A stretch of 47,592 nt of DNA, from IMG/VR virus record IMGVR_UViG_3300036715_000530, positions 1 to 47,592 of that record. One strand, 5' to 3'. The notes beneath the pieces were generated by a model. The model worked only from the letters and a program-made list of their open reading frames with translations, was not told where the DNA came from and searched no databases. This stretch comes from a virus. A program made the translations under genes and the position numbers. Of this stretch, positions 31,309 to 38,088 are shown one piece after another (the stretch's first letter is position 1; every line of letters begins with the position of its first letter).

Positions 31309-33691
31309 CCGCATCCCGGCAGAAATGCGCGCTCTTAACCAATGGGTAAATTGGCGTCTTGAGCGCACCGAAACACCGAAGCCCACAAAGGTTCCCTATG
31401 TTTCTCGTCCCGGTGGTGAGCGCGCATCGGTTACTAATTCAAATCATTGGAGCGCATTTGAAGCCGCTGCGCTCGCGCCTCTTACTTGTCCAATAGCTGT
31501 TGACGCTCTTTGTCCGCCCGAACATAGCGGATTTAGTGGCATTGGTTTTGTCCTGACAAATGAAGACGAATATCTAATCATTGATTTGGACGATACGCAA
31601 GGCGACCAAGCGGCTTATCAAATCCAATTGAAAATCTATAATCTATTCAATTCATATTCCGAATTGTCGCCTAGTTGCAAAGGCGTGCATATCATAATCA
31701 AGGCCAGCATTCCGCGCGGGCGCAGACGTTCATATGTCGAGTTGTATTCGGCAGAACGCTATATGACTATGACAGGCGATGTTGTTAACGATCAACCTAT
31801 TAGACAAGCGCATGAAGTCTTGTCGAATGGTCTAACCGTTCAACAGAACATAGATATTATGTTTTCTGAAATGGGCGGTAAAGCCGTTGATTTTAATTAT
31901 GGCGACGATCAAGAGCAAAAAGAAACCGACGAAGAAATCCTAGAGAAAGCTAACACCGCTGTTAATGGCGAAAAGTTTTCCCGGCTATACGGTGGCGAAT
32001 GGGAACAATATTATTCCAGCCAATCGGAAGCCGACTTTGCTCTAGTCGATATCATCGCTTTTTATTCACAGAATATAGCACAGATTACCCGCATGTTTCG
32101 CGCGAGCGCATTAGGCCAACGCGATAAAGCACAGCGAGATGATTATGTGGGATATATGGTGCGCAAATCATTTGACCGGCAATTACCGCCGATTGATGTT
32201 GAAGGTTTGCGCATTGCTTGGCAGGAAATGAATGCCGGTGCGGGAACTACGGTAGGCGAACCGGAAAGCACGATCACCATAGCTCCCGCTAATCCAGCGC
32301 CATCGCATCGCCAGCCTAGCCCCGTCAAGCCTTTTCCGCCCGGTTTGCTTGGGGAAGTCGCACAATTCATCCTAGACGCCTCCCCGCGTCCTGTGCGCGA
32401 GATTGCGCTAGCCGGGGCCATCGGGTTCTTAAGCGGGATCACCGGGCGCGGATACAATACCTATACAGGCGCGGGCCTTAATCAATATATCCTTTTGTTG
32501 GCACCTACCGGCACTGGTAAGGATGCTATTGCCGATGGCATATCTAAAATATTTGATGCTGTGCAAGTCAATGTGCCAGCCGCAAAAGATTTTCGCGGTC
32601 CCGGTGAATTGGTGTCGAGCGCTGGCCTAATCAAATGGCTAGAGCGCAAACCTTGCTGTTTATCGGTGTTAGGCGAAATCGGTCTAATGATGCAACAAAT
32701 GGCGTTGCCTAATGCCAATTCTCATATCAAAGGATTGCAGCGAGTTCTAACCCAAATGTATTCCAAGAGCGGCAAAGGCAAGTCATTTGATCCTAGTGCT
32801 TATTCCGATAAAGAAAAGAATACCGATCACGTCAAATCGCCAGCTTACACCATTGTTGGTGAGAGCGTCCCCGGCGAATTTTATAGCGCGCTAGATGAAA
32901 ATCTAATTTCAAATGGTTTGTTGCCGCGATTTGCTATTTTCGAATATACTGGCGAGCGTCCTTATTATCAGGAAGGCAAGGAGTTTGTTAAGCCAACCTT
33001 TAGCCTAATCCAATCTGTAACCAATGTCATTGCATCGGCTGTAACCATGGCGAGCAACGGCAATGTTCATGCTGTGCCAGCTACGGCAGAGGCACAAGAG
33101 AAATTCCGCGAGTTTGATAAGTGGACTACCGATCAAATCAATATTGAAGGTGTTAGCGAAGTATTGCGCCACCTTTGGAACCGAGCACATTTGAAAGCGC
33201 TTAAGTTGGCCAGTATATATGCTATTGGTGTTAACTATATAAATCCTATTGTTGATATGGAAGCGACAATGTGGGCGACTAACATGGTTGTTGAGCAAAC
33301 TTATCGGCTGATTTACAAATTCGAAAATGCCGAAGTTGGCCAGATTAATAATGGTGAAGCTAAGCAAATGCAAGACTTAATGCATGCCGTGCAAACATTT
33401 ATGGACTGCCCACATGATAAATATTCTAAATATGGCGGCACTTTTGATATGCATAAAGACGGAGTGTTCACACAGTCTCATATTCAAAGGCGTTTGATTA
33501 GTATGGCCAGCTTTAGAAGCGACCGCGCCGGTTCTTCTATTGCAATAAAGAGAGCATTTCAGCAATTATTAGAGGCCGATGATATTAGAGAGCTTCCCGC
33601 TATGCAAATGCAGGCTAAATACGGCACCAAAGCTAAAGCCTATTGCATTATGAACCCTTTGCGGTTCGGGAACCTTCGTAAGCGCGTATAA
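31301..33691 (+). CDS. Primase-polymerase/DUF3987 replicative helicase fusion
   Basis: 796 residues. The N-terminal domain (1-190) has archaeo-eukaryotic primase features: WVNWRLE, YLIIDLDDTQ with D95 and D97, and SPSCKGVHIII 123-133. The C-terminal part (340-796) is DUF3987-like: Walker A APTGTGKDA near 400-408, VLGEIGLMMQQM near 450, and a GLLPRFAIFEYTGER segment typical of this ATPase. It probably unwinds DNA and makes primers ahead of the PolB enzyme. It is the only replication gene on the plus strand. The start (ATG 31301) overlaps the HTH gene. Confidence 0.85.
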   Translation: MFDRIPAEMRALNQWVNWRLERTETPKPTKVPYVSRPGGERASVTNSNHWSAFEAAALAPLTCPIAVDALCPPEHSGFSGIGFVLTNEDEYLIIDLDDTQGDQAAYQIQLKIYNLFNSYSELSPSCKGVHIIIKASIPRGRRRSYVELYSAERYMTMTGDVVNDQPIRQAHEVLSNGLTVQQNIDIMFSEMGGKAVDFNYGDDQEQKETDEEILEKANTAVNGEKFSRLYGGEWEQYYSSQSEADFALVDIIAFYSQNIAQITRMFRASALGQRDKAQRDDYVGYMVRKSFDRQLPPIDVEGLRIAWQEMNAGAGTTVGEPESTITIAPANPAPSHRQPSPVKPFPPGLLGEVAQFILDASPRPVREIALAGAIGFLSGITGRGYNTYTGAGLNQYILLLAPTGTGKDAIADGISKIFDAVQVNVPAAKDFRGPGELVSSAGLIKWLERKPCCLSVLGEIGLMMQQMALPNANSHIKGLQRVLTQMYSKSGKGKSFDPSAYSDKEKNTDHVKSPAYTIVGESVPGEFYSALDENLISNGLLPRFAIFEYTGERPYYQEGKEFVKPTFSLIQSVTNVIASAVTMASNGNVHAVPATAEAQEKFREFDKWTTDQINIEGVSEVLRHLWNRAHLKALKLASIYAIGVNYINPIVDMEATMWATNMVVEQTYRLIYKFENAEVGQINNGEAKQMQDLMHAVQTFMDCPHDKYSKYGGTFDMHKDGVFTQSHIQRRLISMASFRSDRAGSSIAIKRAFQQLLEADDIRELPAMQMQAKYGTKAKAYCIMNPLRFGNLRKRV

Positions 33692-33967
33692 CGAGATATA
33701 GAGGCATATATAGTATTATACGTGTGTGTTTTCAGTAGGTTAATGGGTTTTACGGATATAACGATCTTATCTCTCTCATATCCCTATTCTGGCATTGCAA
33801 CCGAATAATTACAATCAAGGTAATAGCCCAATCTGCTAATTACTACACCCTATCTTTCCTGTATTATACTTATTATATTATTATATATGTAGAGACTGTA
33901 GGAGGGGAACCGGGCCGTTTTGCGTATAATGGGAACCGCAATACCCCTTAAACGACCGATCCTGTCA
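33692..33967. other. AT-rich intergenic region behind the primase-helicase, possible origin
   Basis: 276 bases with no supported gene. It contains a strongly AT-rich tract (about 33867-33893, TATTATACTTATTATATTAT and on), an inverted GGATAT/ATATCC pair around 33756-33782, and a TATAAT at 33926-33931 without a good -35. It lies next to the helicase-primase gene, as many phage origins do. I see no iteron array. Confidence 0.4.
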
Positions 33968-34051
33968 ATGTGGGCAAATGAGCCAGAAAATAACCGCTTG
34001 ACAGCCGGTAAAAAAGCTGCTTTAATAGCCGAATTAATGGAGGAGAAATAA
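33968..34051 (+). CDS. Possible 27-aa minigene overlapping a promoter
   Basis: Open frame MWANEPENNRLTAGKKAALI followed by AELMEEK. It stops one base before the next ATG, and its end carries the next gene's ribosome binding site (GGAGGAG). Charged helix-like content makes it credible, but it has no good ribosome binding site, and a consensus promoter lies inside it, so the frame could be accidental. Confidence 0.35.
   Translation: MWANEPENNRLTAGKKAALIAELMEEK
33998..34026 (+). promoter_or_regulatory. Sigma70-type promoter before the small-gene cluster
   Basis: TTGACA at 33998-34003, an exact 17-base spacer, and TTTAAT at 34021-34026. It points into the small-gene block that begins at 34053 and would give a short leader with GGAGGAG. 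Confidence 0.7.
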
Positions 34052-34052
34052 C

Positions 34053-34295
34053 ATGGAAGGTGATTATATATCAGGAACGCCCGGTGCTTTCTTGCGAGAT
34101 TGTGCAGAGAGTGGCGTTGATGTTGGTTTTTATGATGACATTCCGCGTTTATGGATTGCCTGTCCTAGACACATTAGAAATGCTTTTGAACGTGCCAAGT
34201 ATTATATTGATCCGAATGGGCCGAATCAATGCCCAAGGGGTTTGAAGGTTGCGGCAGGGGCGCAAATGGGACTTTGGGAAGTATGTATTAGTTAA
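34053..34295 (+). CDS. Unknown 80-aa protein
   Basis: A strong GGAGGAG ribosome binding site precedes the ATG. The product (begins MEGDYISGTPGAFLRDCAES, then RLWIACPRHIRNAFERAKYYI) is soluble, with three cysteines. No family recognised. First gene of the small-gene block, behind the promoter at 33998. Confidence 0.7.
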   Translation: MEGDYISGTPGAFLRDCAESGVDVGFYDDIPRLWIACPRHIRNAFERAKYYIDPNGPNQCPRGLKVAAGAQMGLWEVCIS

Positions 34296-34347
34296 CCCGG
34301 TTAGGGGAGCGGCAACGCTTCCCTGCCTTTACAATAAGGATTACACT

Positions 34348-34560
34348 TTGGTTTACGAAATTAGCGAAAGCAACAATAACCGGATTAGCATTGTTGGCAA
34401 AGCCGATAGCTTTGAAGCCGCTAAGGCTATTGTTGAGGCTATGGGTGTTGCCTTTGGCGAAGACGATGCCACTTTCCCCGATTGCTATGACGCTTATATG
34501 AACGACCGGCGGGTTTTGTCCGTCCAGCCGGTTGGGTTTAAGATTAGCGAGAAGGATTGA
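34348..34560 (+). CDS. Unknown 70-aa protein, TTG start
   Basis: The frame is open from 34249, but AAGGA at 34336-34340 sits seven bases before TTG 34348, so I start there. A small hairpin-like sequence (GGGGAGCG...CGCTTCCC) lies between this and the previous gene. The product, VYEISESNNNRISIVGKADSFEAAKAI then AFGEDDATFPDCYDAY, is a small alpha/beta domain of unknown function. Confidence 0.65.
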   Translation: MVYEISESNNNRISIVGKADSFEAAKAIVEAMGVAFGEDDATFPDCYDAYMNDRRVLSVQPVGFKISEKD

Positions 34561-34564
34561 GGCA

Positions 34565-34729
34565 ATGGATAAAGAAACACTTATTCCCTTGCTGGAAACG
34601 GTTAGGGCTGATTTGGCCAGATATTCGAGTGGTAAATCGGAATTAGCTAATGCTTGCCAATTTGCTATATGGCATTTGAAAGGCGAACCTAGCTTTGTCG
34701 AGCGCAATGATAAAATGAGGAAAAGCTAG
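34565..34729 (+). CDS. 54-aa helical protein
   Basis: It starts after TGAGGCA, four bases past the previous stop. The product (MDKETLIPLLETVRADLARYSSGKSELANACQFAIWHLKGEPSF) is short and helical. Unrecognised; part of the coupled small-gene string. Confidence 0.62.
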   Translation: MDKETLIPLLETVRADLARYSSGKSELANACQFAIWHLKGEPSFVERNDKMRKS

Positions 34730-34730
34730 C

Positions 34731-34883
34731 ATGAACGCCACATCTAACCGGGTTAGGGCTGCCCTATCCGCTGTAGCGCGCGAGCCAACGCATAGTCGAG
34801 ACGTTAGCTTTGCCTTGCGCGTCTTGCGGCTTAGCGCCAGTGATGATTTGCTAGTAGCTCTTTATAAGGAGTTGGTGAAATGA
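34731..34883 (+). CDS. 50-aa basic helical protein
   Basis: It begins one base after the preceding stop and shares ATGA with the next gene. Arg-rich sequence (MNATSNRVRAALSAVAREPT, FALRVLRLSASDDLLVAL) predicted helical. No family. The lack of a distinct ribosome binding site suggests coupling. Confidence 0.58.
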   Translation: MNATSNRVRAALSAVAREPTHSRDVSFALRVLRLSASDDLLVALYKELVK

Positions 34884-34996
34884 GAGAGGACAGAGACGCC
34901 AGGTTTGATCCGGTATTAGCATGGGCCTTTGGTGTGCTGTTGATCCTTATCGCAGCGATAGCCGCTTATCGAACCTATCTTTTAATTCGCAATTAA
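34880..34996 (+). CDS. 38-aa single-span membrane peptide
   Basis: It starts in an ATGA overlap after AAGGAG. One hydrophobic segment (LAWAFGVLLILIAAIAAY) is flanked by an acidic/basic N-terminus and RTYLLIRN, so it probably spans the inner membrane. It could be a small holin-like, superinfection or membrane-modifying peptide; nothing more specific can be said. Confidence 0.6.
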   Translation: MREDRDARFDPVLAWAFGVLLILIAAIAAYRTYLLIRN

Positions 34997-35010
34997 TTTC
35001 AACAAAGGGG

Positions 35011-35038
35011 TTGGCATAGCCACCGGAAAGCCTATCTT
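35011..35038 (+). promoter_or_regulatory. Promoter-like TTGGCA-16-TATCTT
   Basis: TTGGCA 35011-35016, a 16-base spacer, TATCTT 35033-35038. The -10 is the same hexamer as in the promoters at 35764 and 46805. It is followed by AAGGAA and the gene at 35072. Confidence 0.55.
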
Positions 35039-35071
35039 AAGAGGGTAAGCACAAGAGATAAGGAATTTACA

Positions 35072-35284
35072 ATGGGAACCGAACGCAACGCGGTTAGTGA
35101 CCTTGAAGGCACGACGCTTCATATTCGCCGCGCCGAACAGGGCCGCACAGAGTTTGAAGATATTTGTTACCAAAGAAACCACTTGATTATTTACCGCGCA
35201 GGCGGCGGCAAAAACGCTTATGTTGCCAGTGTAAGGGTTGAAGACTTATTTGATAGCGACGGCAACCGCTTTTATAACGATTGA
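35072..35284 (+). CDS. Unknown 70-aa protein
   Basis: It follows TAAGGAATTTACA. The product (GTERNAVSDLEGTTLHIRRAEQ...YQRNHLIIYRAGGGKNAYVASVRVEDLF) is a small beta-rich protein. Unrecognised. It is bracketed by a promoter upstream and a hairpin downstream, so it may be a single-gene unit. Confidence 0.7.
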   Translation: MGTERNAVSDLEGTTLHIRRAEQGRTEFEDICYQRNHLIIYRAGGGKNAYVASVRVEDLFDSDGNRFYND

Positions 35285-35298
35285 TTTGACAAGCCGCT

Positions 35299-35321
35299 TA
35301 ACCCGGTGTAACGCCGGGTTA
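35299..35321 (+). terminator. Hairpin after the gene at 35072
   Basis: Perfect 8-bp arms TAACCCGG and CCGGGTTA with a 7-base loop, followed by GGTTTT. TTGACA at 35286-35291 overlaps the upstream side, so this may be a combined terminator and palindromic promoter element like those at 35764 and 47240; the -10 (TAACGC) would be poor. Confidence 0.6.
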
Positions 35322-35346
35322 GGTTTTCACAAGGGAGTTGGTTACA

Positions 35347-35760
35347 ATGGAATATCCAGACGGCTTTTTAGACGATCATCGCAGGATGCCTATTTGTGGG
35401 ATTTTGGCAGTCGCGATTTGCGCTAATGTTTCGTTCGAGACGGCTAAGGCCACGCTCGCTAGGTGCAAGCTTCCACACCAAACCCGGATGCGCTCGCGTA
35501 CCTTTCCCCGCCAGCAAGCTAACGCGCTTTGGACCTTGGGCATGAAGTTTGCCGAGCATGTGCAGTTTGACGGAATGACGGTTGAGCGGTTTATTACCGA
35601 GTTTAGCAAGCCGGGGGTTCTGTATAAGCTGCATACGCAAGGTCACGTCTTTTGCGTTCGCAATCACGCCGTAATCGACCAATATCAACACCGCAATTTC
35701 TTGCTTTCCAACCTTAGCTTGAAAAAGCTTAAAGGGGTTGTCGAAATAATTTCGGAATAG
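35347..35760 (+). CDS. Papain-fold-like putative cysteine peptidase
   Basis: 137 residues from ATG 35347, chosen because ACAAGGGAG precedes it; an upstream in-frame GTG at 35338 lacks spacing. RMPICGILAVAI puts Cys17 at the head of a helix, GHVFCVRNHAVIDQY gives His100 and Asp111, and TVERFITEF precedes them. This Cys-His-Asp layout resembles the C39/papain-like domain of several phage proteins of unknown role. It may cleave a host protein or a phage precursor. Activity is not proven by sequence. Confidence 0.65.
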   Translation: MEYPDGFLDDHRRMPICGILAVAICANVSFETAKATLARCKLPHQTRMRSRTFPRQQANALWTLGMKFAEHVQFDGMTVERFITEFSKPGVLYKLHTQGHVFCVRNHAVIDQYQHRNFLLSNLSLKKLKGVVEIISE

Positions 35761-35763
35761 GAC

Positions 35764-35798
35764 TTGACAATGCCGGGATAAGGCTTATCTTGGCATTG
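35764..35798 (+). promoter_or_regulatory. Palindromic promoter-operator
   Basis: TTGACA 35764-35769, a 16-base spacer, TATCTT 35786-35791. The element lies in a palindrome with 14-base arms (CAATGCCGGGATAA 35768-35781 and TTATCTTGGCATTG 35785-35798) around GGC. The two mismatches in the arms would be G-U pairs in RNA. The same architecture recurs at 47240. A protein dimer bound here would cover the promoter. Confidence 0.75.
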
Positions 35799-35818
35799 TA
35801 AGAGAAGGAACCGGAATA

Positions 35819-36094
35819 ATGAAAATAATTGAGCGCTTTGCAACATGGTGTAAAGAACGCAAATTCAAGGGACAATATAGCTCTTGGCGTCCTAAGCGAA
35901 CCGAGCAAATGAAAAGGCTTGAAGTGGTTTGGGCTTTGGCCACAATGAAAGATGGTTCAAAAATTTGGATTTGGATTTGCGATATATGCGGCGGCAATTG
36001 TGGACAATGTGGCATGACTTCGATTGTTGGCAATGTTGGATTTAGTATGCAGCGCATTGTCACTAGCAGCGGAATGGATAGGCAAAGTGACTAG
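35819..36094 (+). CDS. 91-aa protein with a cysteine knuckle
   Basis: Leader AAGGAACCGGAATA and the palindromic promoter precede it. The product has a basic N-terminus (FATWCKERKFKGQYSSWRPKR) and CDICGGNCGQCG, a compact set of four Cys suited to zinc binding. A nucleic-acid-binding or host-interacting protein is plausible; no family recognised. Confidence 0.68.
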   Translation: MKIIERFATWCKERKFKGQYSSWRPKRTEQMKRLEVVWALATMKDGSKIWIWICDICGGNCGQCGMTSIVGNVGFSMQRIVTSSGMDRQSD

Positions 36095-36173
36095 CGATCA
36101 ATCCTTAGCGCTTTTCATGTTGATCCTAGCCGCCATTGTGTGTAGGATTATTTGGAATAGGACGATGAAATAA
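36087..36173 (+). CDS. 28-aa membrane peptide
   Basis: GTG start overlapping the previous stop. The sequence TSDQSLALFMLILAAIVCRIIWNRTMK contains one hydrophobic span. It is very short; coupling and membrane character make it plausible but not certain. Confidence 0.45.
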   Translation: MTSDQSLALFMLILAAIVCRIIWNRTMK

Positions 36174-36532
36174 AGTTTCCTTGCCGGTACGCGCGCTGAA
36201 GCTGCCGGTTCTGTTTAACGCGAAAAAAGGGGTGATTGTAATTAAATGGTTTGATAACCAGCGCAACGAGAAGGCCGTTGGTCATGCTGGCTTGTAACGC
36301 CATTAATTCGCGAGAATAATCGCTTAGATAATGCTTAGGCATTAAGGTTGAAGCTGAAAAGCCAGTAACATAAGTGAAAACTTTAACACTCCAACCAACA
36401 TAAAGTCTGATTAGACCCGACGCCAGCAAAGCGGGTAGCAATGATTGAGTAAGCGAGTTGAACGCCGAAGGACATTGTGAAACTTTAGCTGGCGTCAAGC
36501 CTAATCAGTAGTTTACTAGAGGGAGATTTACA
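36174..36532. other. 359-base intergenic region with a long inverted repeat
   Basis: No plus-strand gene is visible. A compound inverted repeat pairs CTGATTAG (36407-36414), GACGCCAGC (36419-36427) and AAAG with CTTT, GCTGGCGTC (36488-36496) and CTAATCAG (36501-36508), giving about 21 paired bases around a 51-base interior. A smaller hairpin TAATGC-TTAG-GCATTA lies near 36331-36346. The region ends in the GAGGGAG ribosome binding site of the next gene, so it may be a structured leader or a small RNA. A 116-codon minus-strand frame also covers it (see rejected list). Confidence 0.55.
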
Positions 36533-36859
36533 ATGAAGCTAGTTGATCTAAACAAAGATTCGAAAGACAGCGATGTTCTGCACTTCGATATGGCGCGAAT
36601 GAAGCCGGTTGTTGATGCCGCTTTTGCCGCTATCCGTGCCGAGGCTATCGCGCAAAATCCCGACATTGCCAACGCCGCTGAATTGCCGCTGTGCGGCGGT
36701 TGCTCGGTTACGCTCATTGGCGCTTTAGTTGAACGTTTTAAGCGTGAAGACAAAGACGCCGACATAGACACTAAAATGGATTTTGAGAATAGGATTATAA
36801 GACGGATTGAAACCGGTTCGTTTATGGATGCGCTGTTTCATATAGTTGAGAGGGTTTAA
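36533..36859 (+). CDS. Unknown 108-aa protein
   Basis: It follows the structured leader and AGAGGGAGATTTACA. The product (KLVDLNKDSKDSDVLHFDMARMKPVVDAAFAAIRAEAIAQ, then LCGGCSVTLIGALVERFK) is helical with a CGGC pair. Unrecognised. The long folded leader suggests post-transcriptional regulation. Confidence 0.7.
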   Translation: MKLVDLNKDSKDSDVLHFDMARMKPVVDAAFAAIRAEAIAQNPDIANAAELPLCGGCSVTLIGALVERFKREDKDADIDTKMDFENRIIRRIETGSFMDALFHIVERV

Positions 36860-36861
36860 CC

Positions 36862-37062
36862 ATGATTGCGCCAATCGACACTAGCAAGCTGAAGGCAATT
36901 CACGTTGCCACCGATGCCGAGTTGCGGACAATTCGCGCTAGGGTTGTTCGAGAAGCCTTGCGCTCGCTTGTTAATGAACCGGGTTGTGGCGATTTGTTTG
37001 GTTTGATAGCAAGTACCGCTAGCGACGAAGCCTTAGCCAAGTTGGGGAGACTGTTAAAATGA
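36862..37062 (+). CDS. Unknown 66-aa protein
   Basis: It starts two bases after the previous stop with GAGAGGG as ribosome binding site. Helical (LRTIRARVVREALRSLVNEP, DEALAKLGRLL). Overlaps the next gene by four bases. No family recognised. Confidence 0.66.
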   Translation: MIAPIDTSKLKAIHVATDAELRTIRARVVREALRSLVNEPGCGDLFGLIASTASDEALAKLGRLLK

Positions 37063-37202
37063 GCTTTATATCAGATAAGGTAGCTTGCAAAGAATGCGGC
37101 TATCTTTATGATGTGGATTGTTTAGAAGACGGCGAATGTTTTGAATGCATACAGGATAGAGAAATGTTAGAGGATGGATTTTACGATGAAGACGAAACCT
37201 AA
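37059..37202 (+). CDS. 47-aa zinc-ribbon minigene
   Basis: ATGA overlap with the preceding gene. CKECGYLYDVD and CFEC give a C-x2-C pair and a second C-x2-C, followed by a very acidic tail (EMLEDGFYDEDET). Likely a zinc-binding adaptor. First of three consecutive cysteine-rich mini-proteins. Confidence 0.65.
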   Translation: MSFISDKVACKECGYLYDVDCLEDGECFECIQDREMLEDGFYDEDET

Positions 37203-37308
37203 GCTGGCTACGCCGCCGATATTTCATTGCAGCACTTGCGAGCGCGACTTTAGCAGTAAGTTCGCCAAAAAACGCCATGCTTGCCTGCTTAAGCCGCCTA
37301 CGCCATGA
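37186..37308 (+). CDS. 40-aa C2HC zinc-finger minigene
   Basis: It overlaps the previous gene by 17 bases in another frame. FHCSTCERDFSSKFAKKRHAC is a classical single-finger pattern (C-x2-C, aromatic, H-x2-C) in a basic protein, which is uncommon in bacterial viruses and suits nucleic acid binding. Confidence 0.6.
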   Translation: MKTKPKLATPPIFHCSTCERDFSSKFAKKRHACLLKPPTP

Positions 37309-37451
37309 TCCATGCGCGAGACGTTCGCAAGGTTGATGGTAAGCTACAGCTAGGCGCGCTGTGCGACTTTTGGGGATATGGGTTGACAAGTTCACCAAGC
37401 CGGGACAAGGTGACTTGCGAGAAGTGCAAGTCGAAAATGATGCCGCGTTAA
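37305..37451 (+). CDS. 48-aa protein with C-terminal CxxC
   Basis: ATGA overlap with the finger gene. A short N-terminal domain (IHARDVRKVDGKLQLGALCDFWG) is followed by VTCEKCKSKM. One C-x2-C plus an isolated Cys; metal binding possible. TTGACA at 37385-37390 lies within it but lacks a -10. Confidence 0.55.
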   Translation: MIHARDVRKVDGKLQLGALCDFWGYGLTSSPSRDKVTCEKCKSKMMPR

Positions 37452-37464
37452 AAGGATTTTTACA

Positions 37465-37674
37465 ATGATGCTATGGGAAGCCATAGACCTTGCCGAGAAA
37501 GGCAAAAAGCTAACATCGGAAAGCCTGCCAGATAGCGCGGTTATGAAAACCGACGCTGAAGGCGAGTTGCACATTGTCTTTGAAGACACCGGCAGTAGCT
37601 ATGTATTCACGCCGCGCGATCCCCATTATATCACCGATTGGCGCGAAGTTGGAGGATGGGCAAGCTATGGGTAA
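37465..37674 (+). CDS. Tad2/DUF2829-like small protein
   Basis: 69 residues. The layout matches the DUF2829/Tad2 group: an N-terminal helix LWEAIDLAEKGKKL, short strands, then FTPRDPHYITDWREV, comparable to the W-x-P-x2-DLLA-x-DW ending of that family. Tad2 proteins sequester Thoeris signalling nucleotides and so block that defence. The usual R-x2-W after the first helix is absent, so this is a distant match. The start is ATG 37465 after AAAGGATTTTTACA. Confidence 0.5.
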   Translation: MMLWEAIDLAEKGKKLTSESLPDSAVMKTDAEGELHIVFEDTGSSYVFTPRDPHYITDWREVGGWASYG

Positions 37675-37852
37675 TGACATTTGGCGAATTGTGCCAGTAA
37701 TTGACAATCCGGGTGCGACTACCCGCGATATGCGATTTAACGGCTTAACCGAGCTAACCCGTAATGGTCGCGCCTTCGCTATGACAGGCGTTGGAGATGC
37801 CATTAAATCGGCTCTTGAAACTCACGTTAATAAGGTTTGCCCACATGGATGA
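37667..37852 (+). CDS. Unknown 61-aa protein
   Basis: I chose ATG 37667, preceded by GGAGGATGGG, instead of the frame's opening at 37574. It overlaps the Tad2-like gene by eight bases. The product (GNDIWRIVPVIDNPGATTRDMRFNG) is small and soluble. Unrecognised. Confidence 0.65.
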   Translation: MGNDIWRIVPVIDNPGATTRDMRFNGLTELTRNGRAFAMTGVGDAIKSALETHVNKVCPHG

Positions 37853-38075
37853 AGTTAAAGAGCTAGCAGAAGACGTATTCCGCACTGTTGATATTCTTAG
37901 GCGGGGTAATTCAATTAACCGAGGCAGAGACTTTATTGTTTATGCAGGTAATAAAGAATACATGATGATTTTGCGATATGCTGACCACGCTGCAAGTAGG
38001 TTTGATCAAACCTTTTGCGGGTTTCGGTTGATCCAAGTTCGCTTAAATAGTTATTGGCATGTTGCAATTAAATAG
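37845..38075 (+). CDS. Unknown 76-aa protein
   Basis: ATG 37845 overlaps the end of the previous gene. The product (MDEVKELAEDVFRTVDILRRG, then FIVYAGNKEYMMILRYADHAAS) looks like a small alpha/beta domain. No family recognised. Confidence 0.63.
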   Translation: MDEVKELAEDVFRTVDILRRGNSINRGRDFIVYAGNKEYMMILRYADHAASRFDQTFCGFRLIQVRLNSYWHVAIK

Positions 38076-38088
38076 GTTAGGAATTTAC

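Noticed and set aside
36148-36498. 116-codon minus-strand frame covering the geneless region
   Set aside because: It opens with TTG and opposes all neighbours. It also overlaps the 28-aa plus-strand gene, and the region is better explained by the long inverted repeat. Not fully excluded: some hydrophobic stretches look protein-like.
36407-36508. Hammerhead ribozyme suggested by CTGATTAG, GAAAC and GTC
   Set aside because: The pairing order does not fit: the sequence after CTGATTAG pairs with the one after GAAAC, and the core is CTGATTA, not CTGATGA.
37385-37415. TTGACA inside the 48-aa gene with an imperfect inverted repeat
   Set aside because: The -10 position is CAAGGT; too weak to call a promoter.
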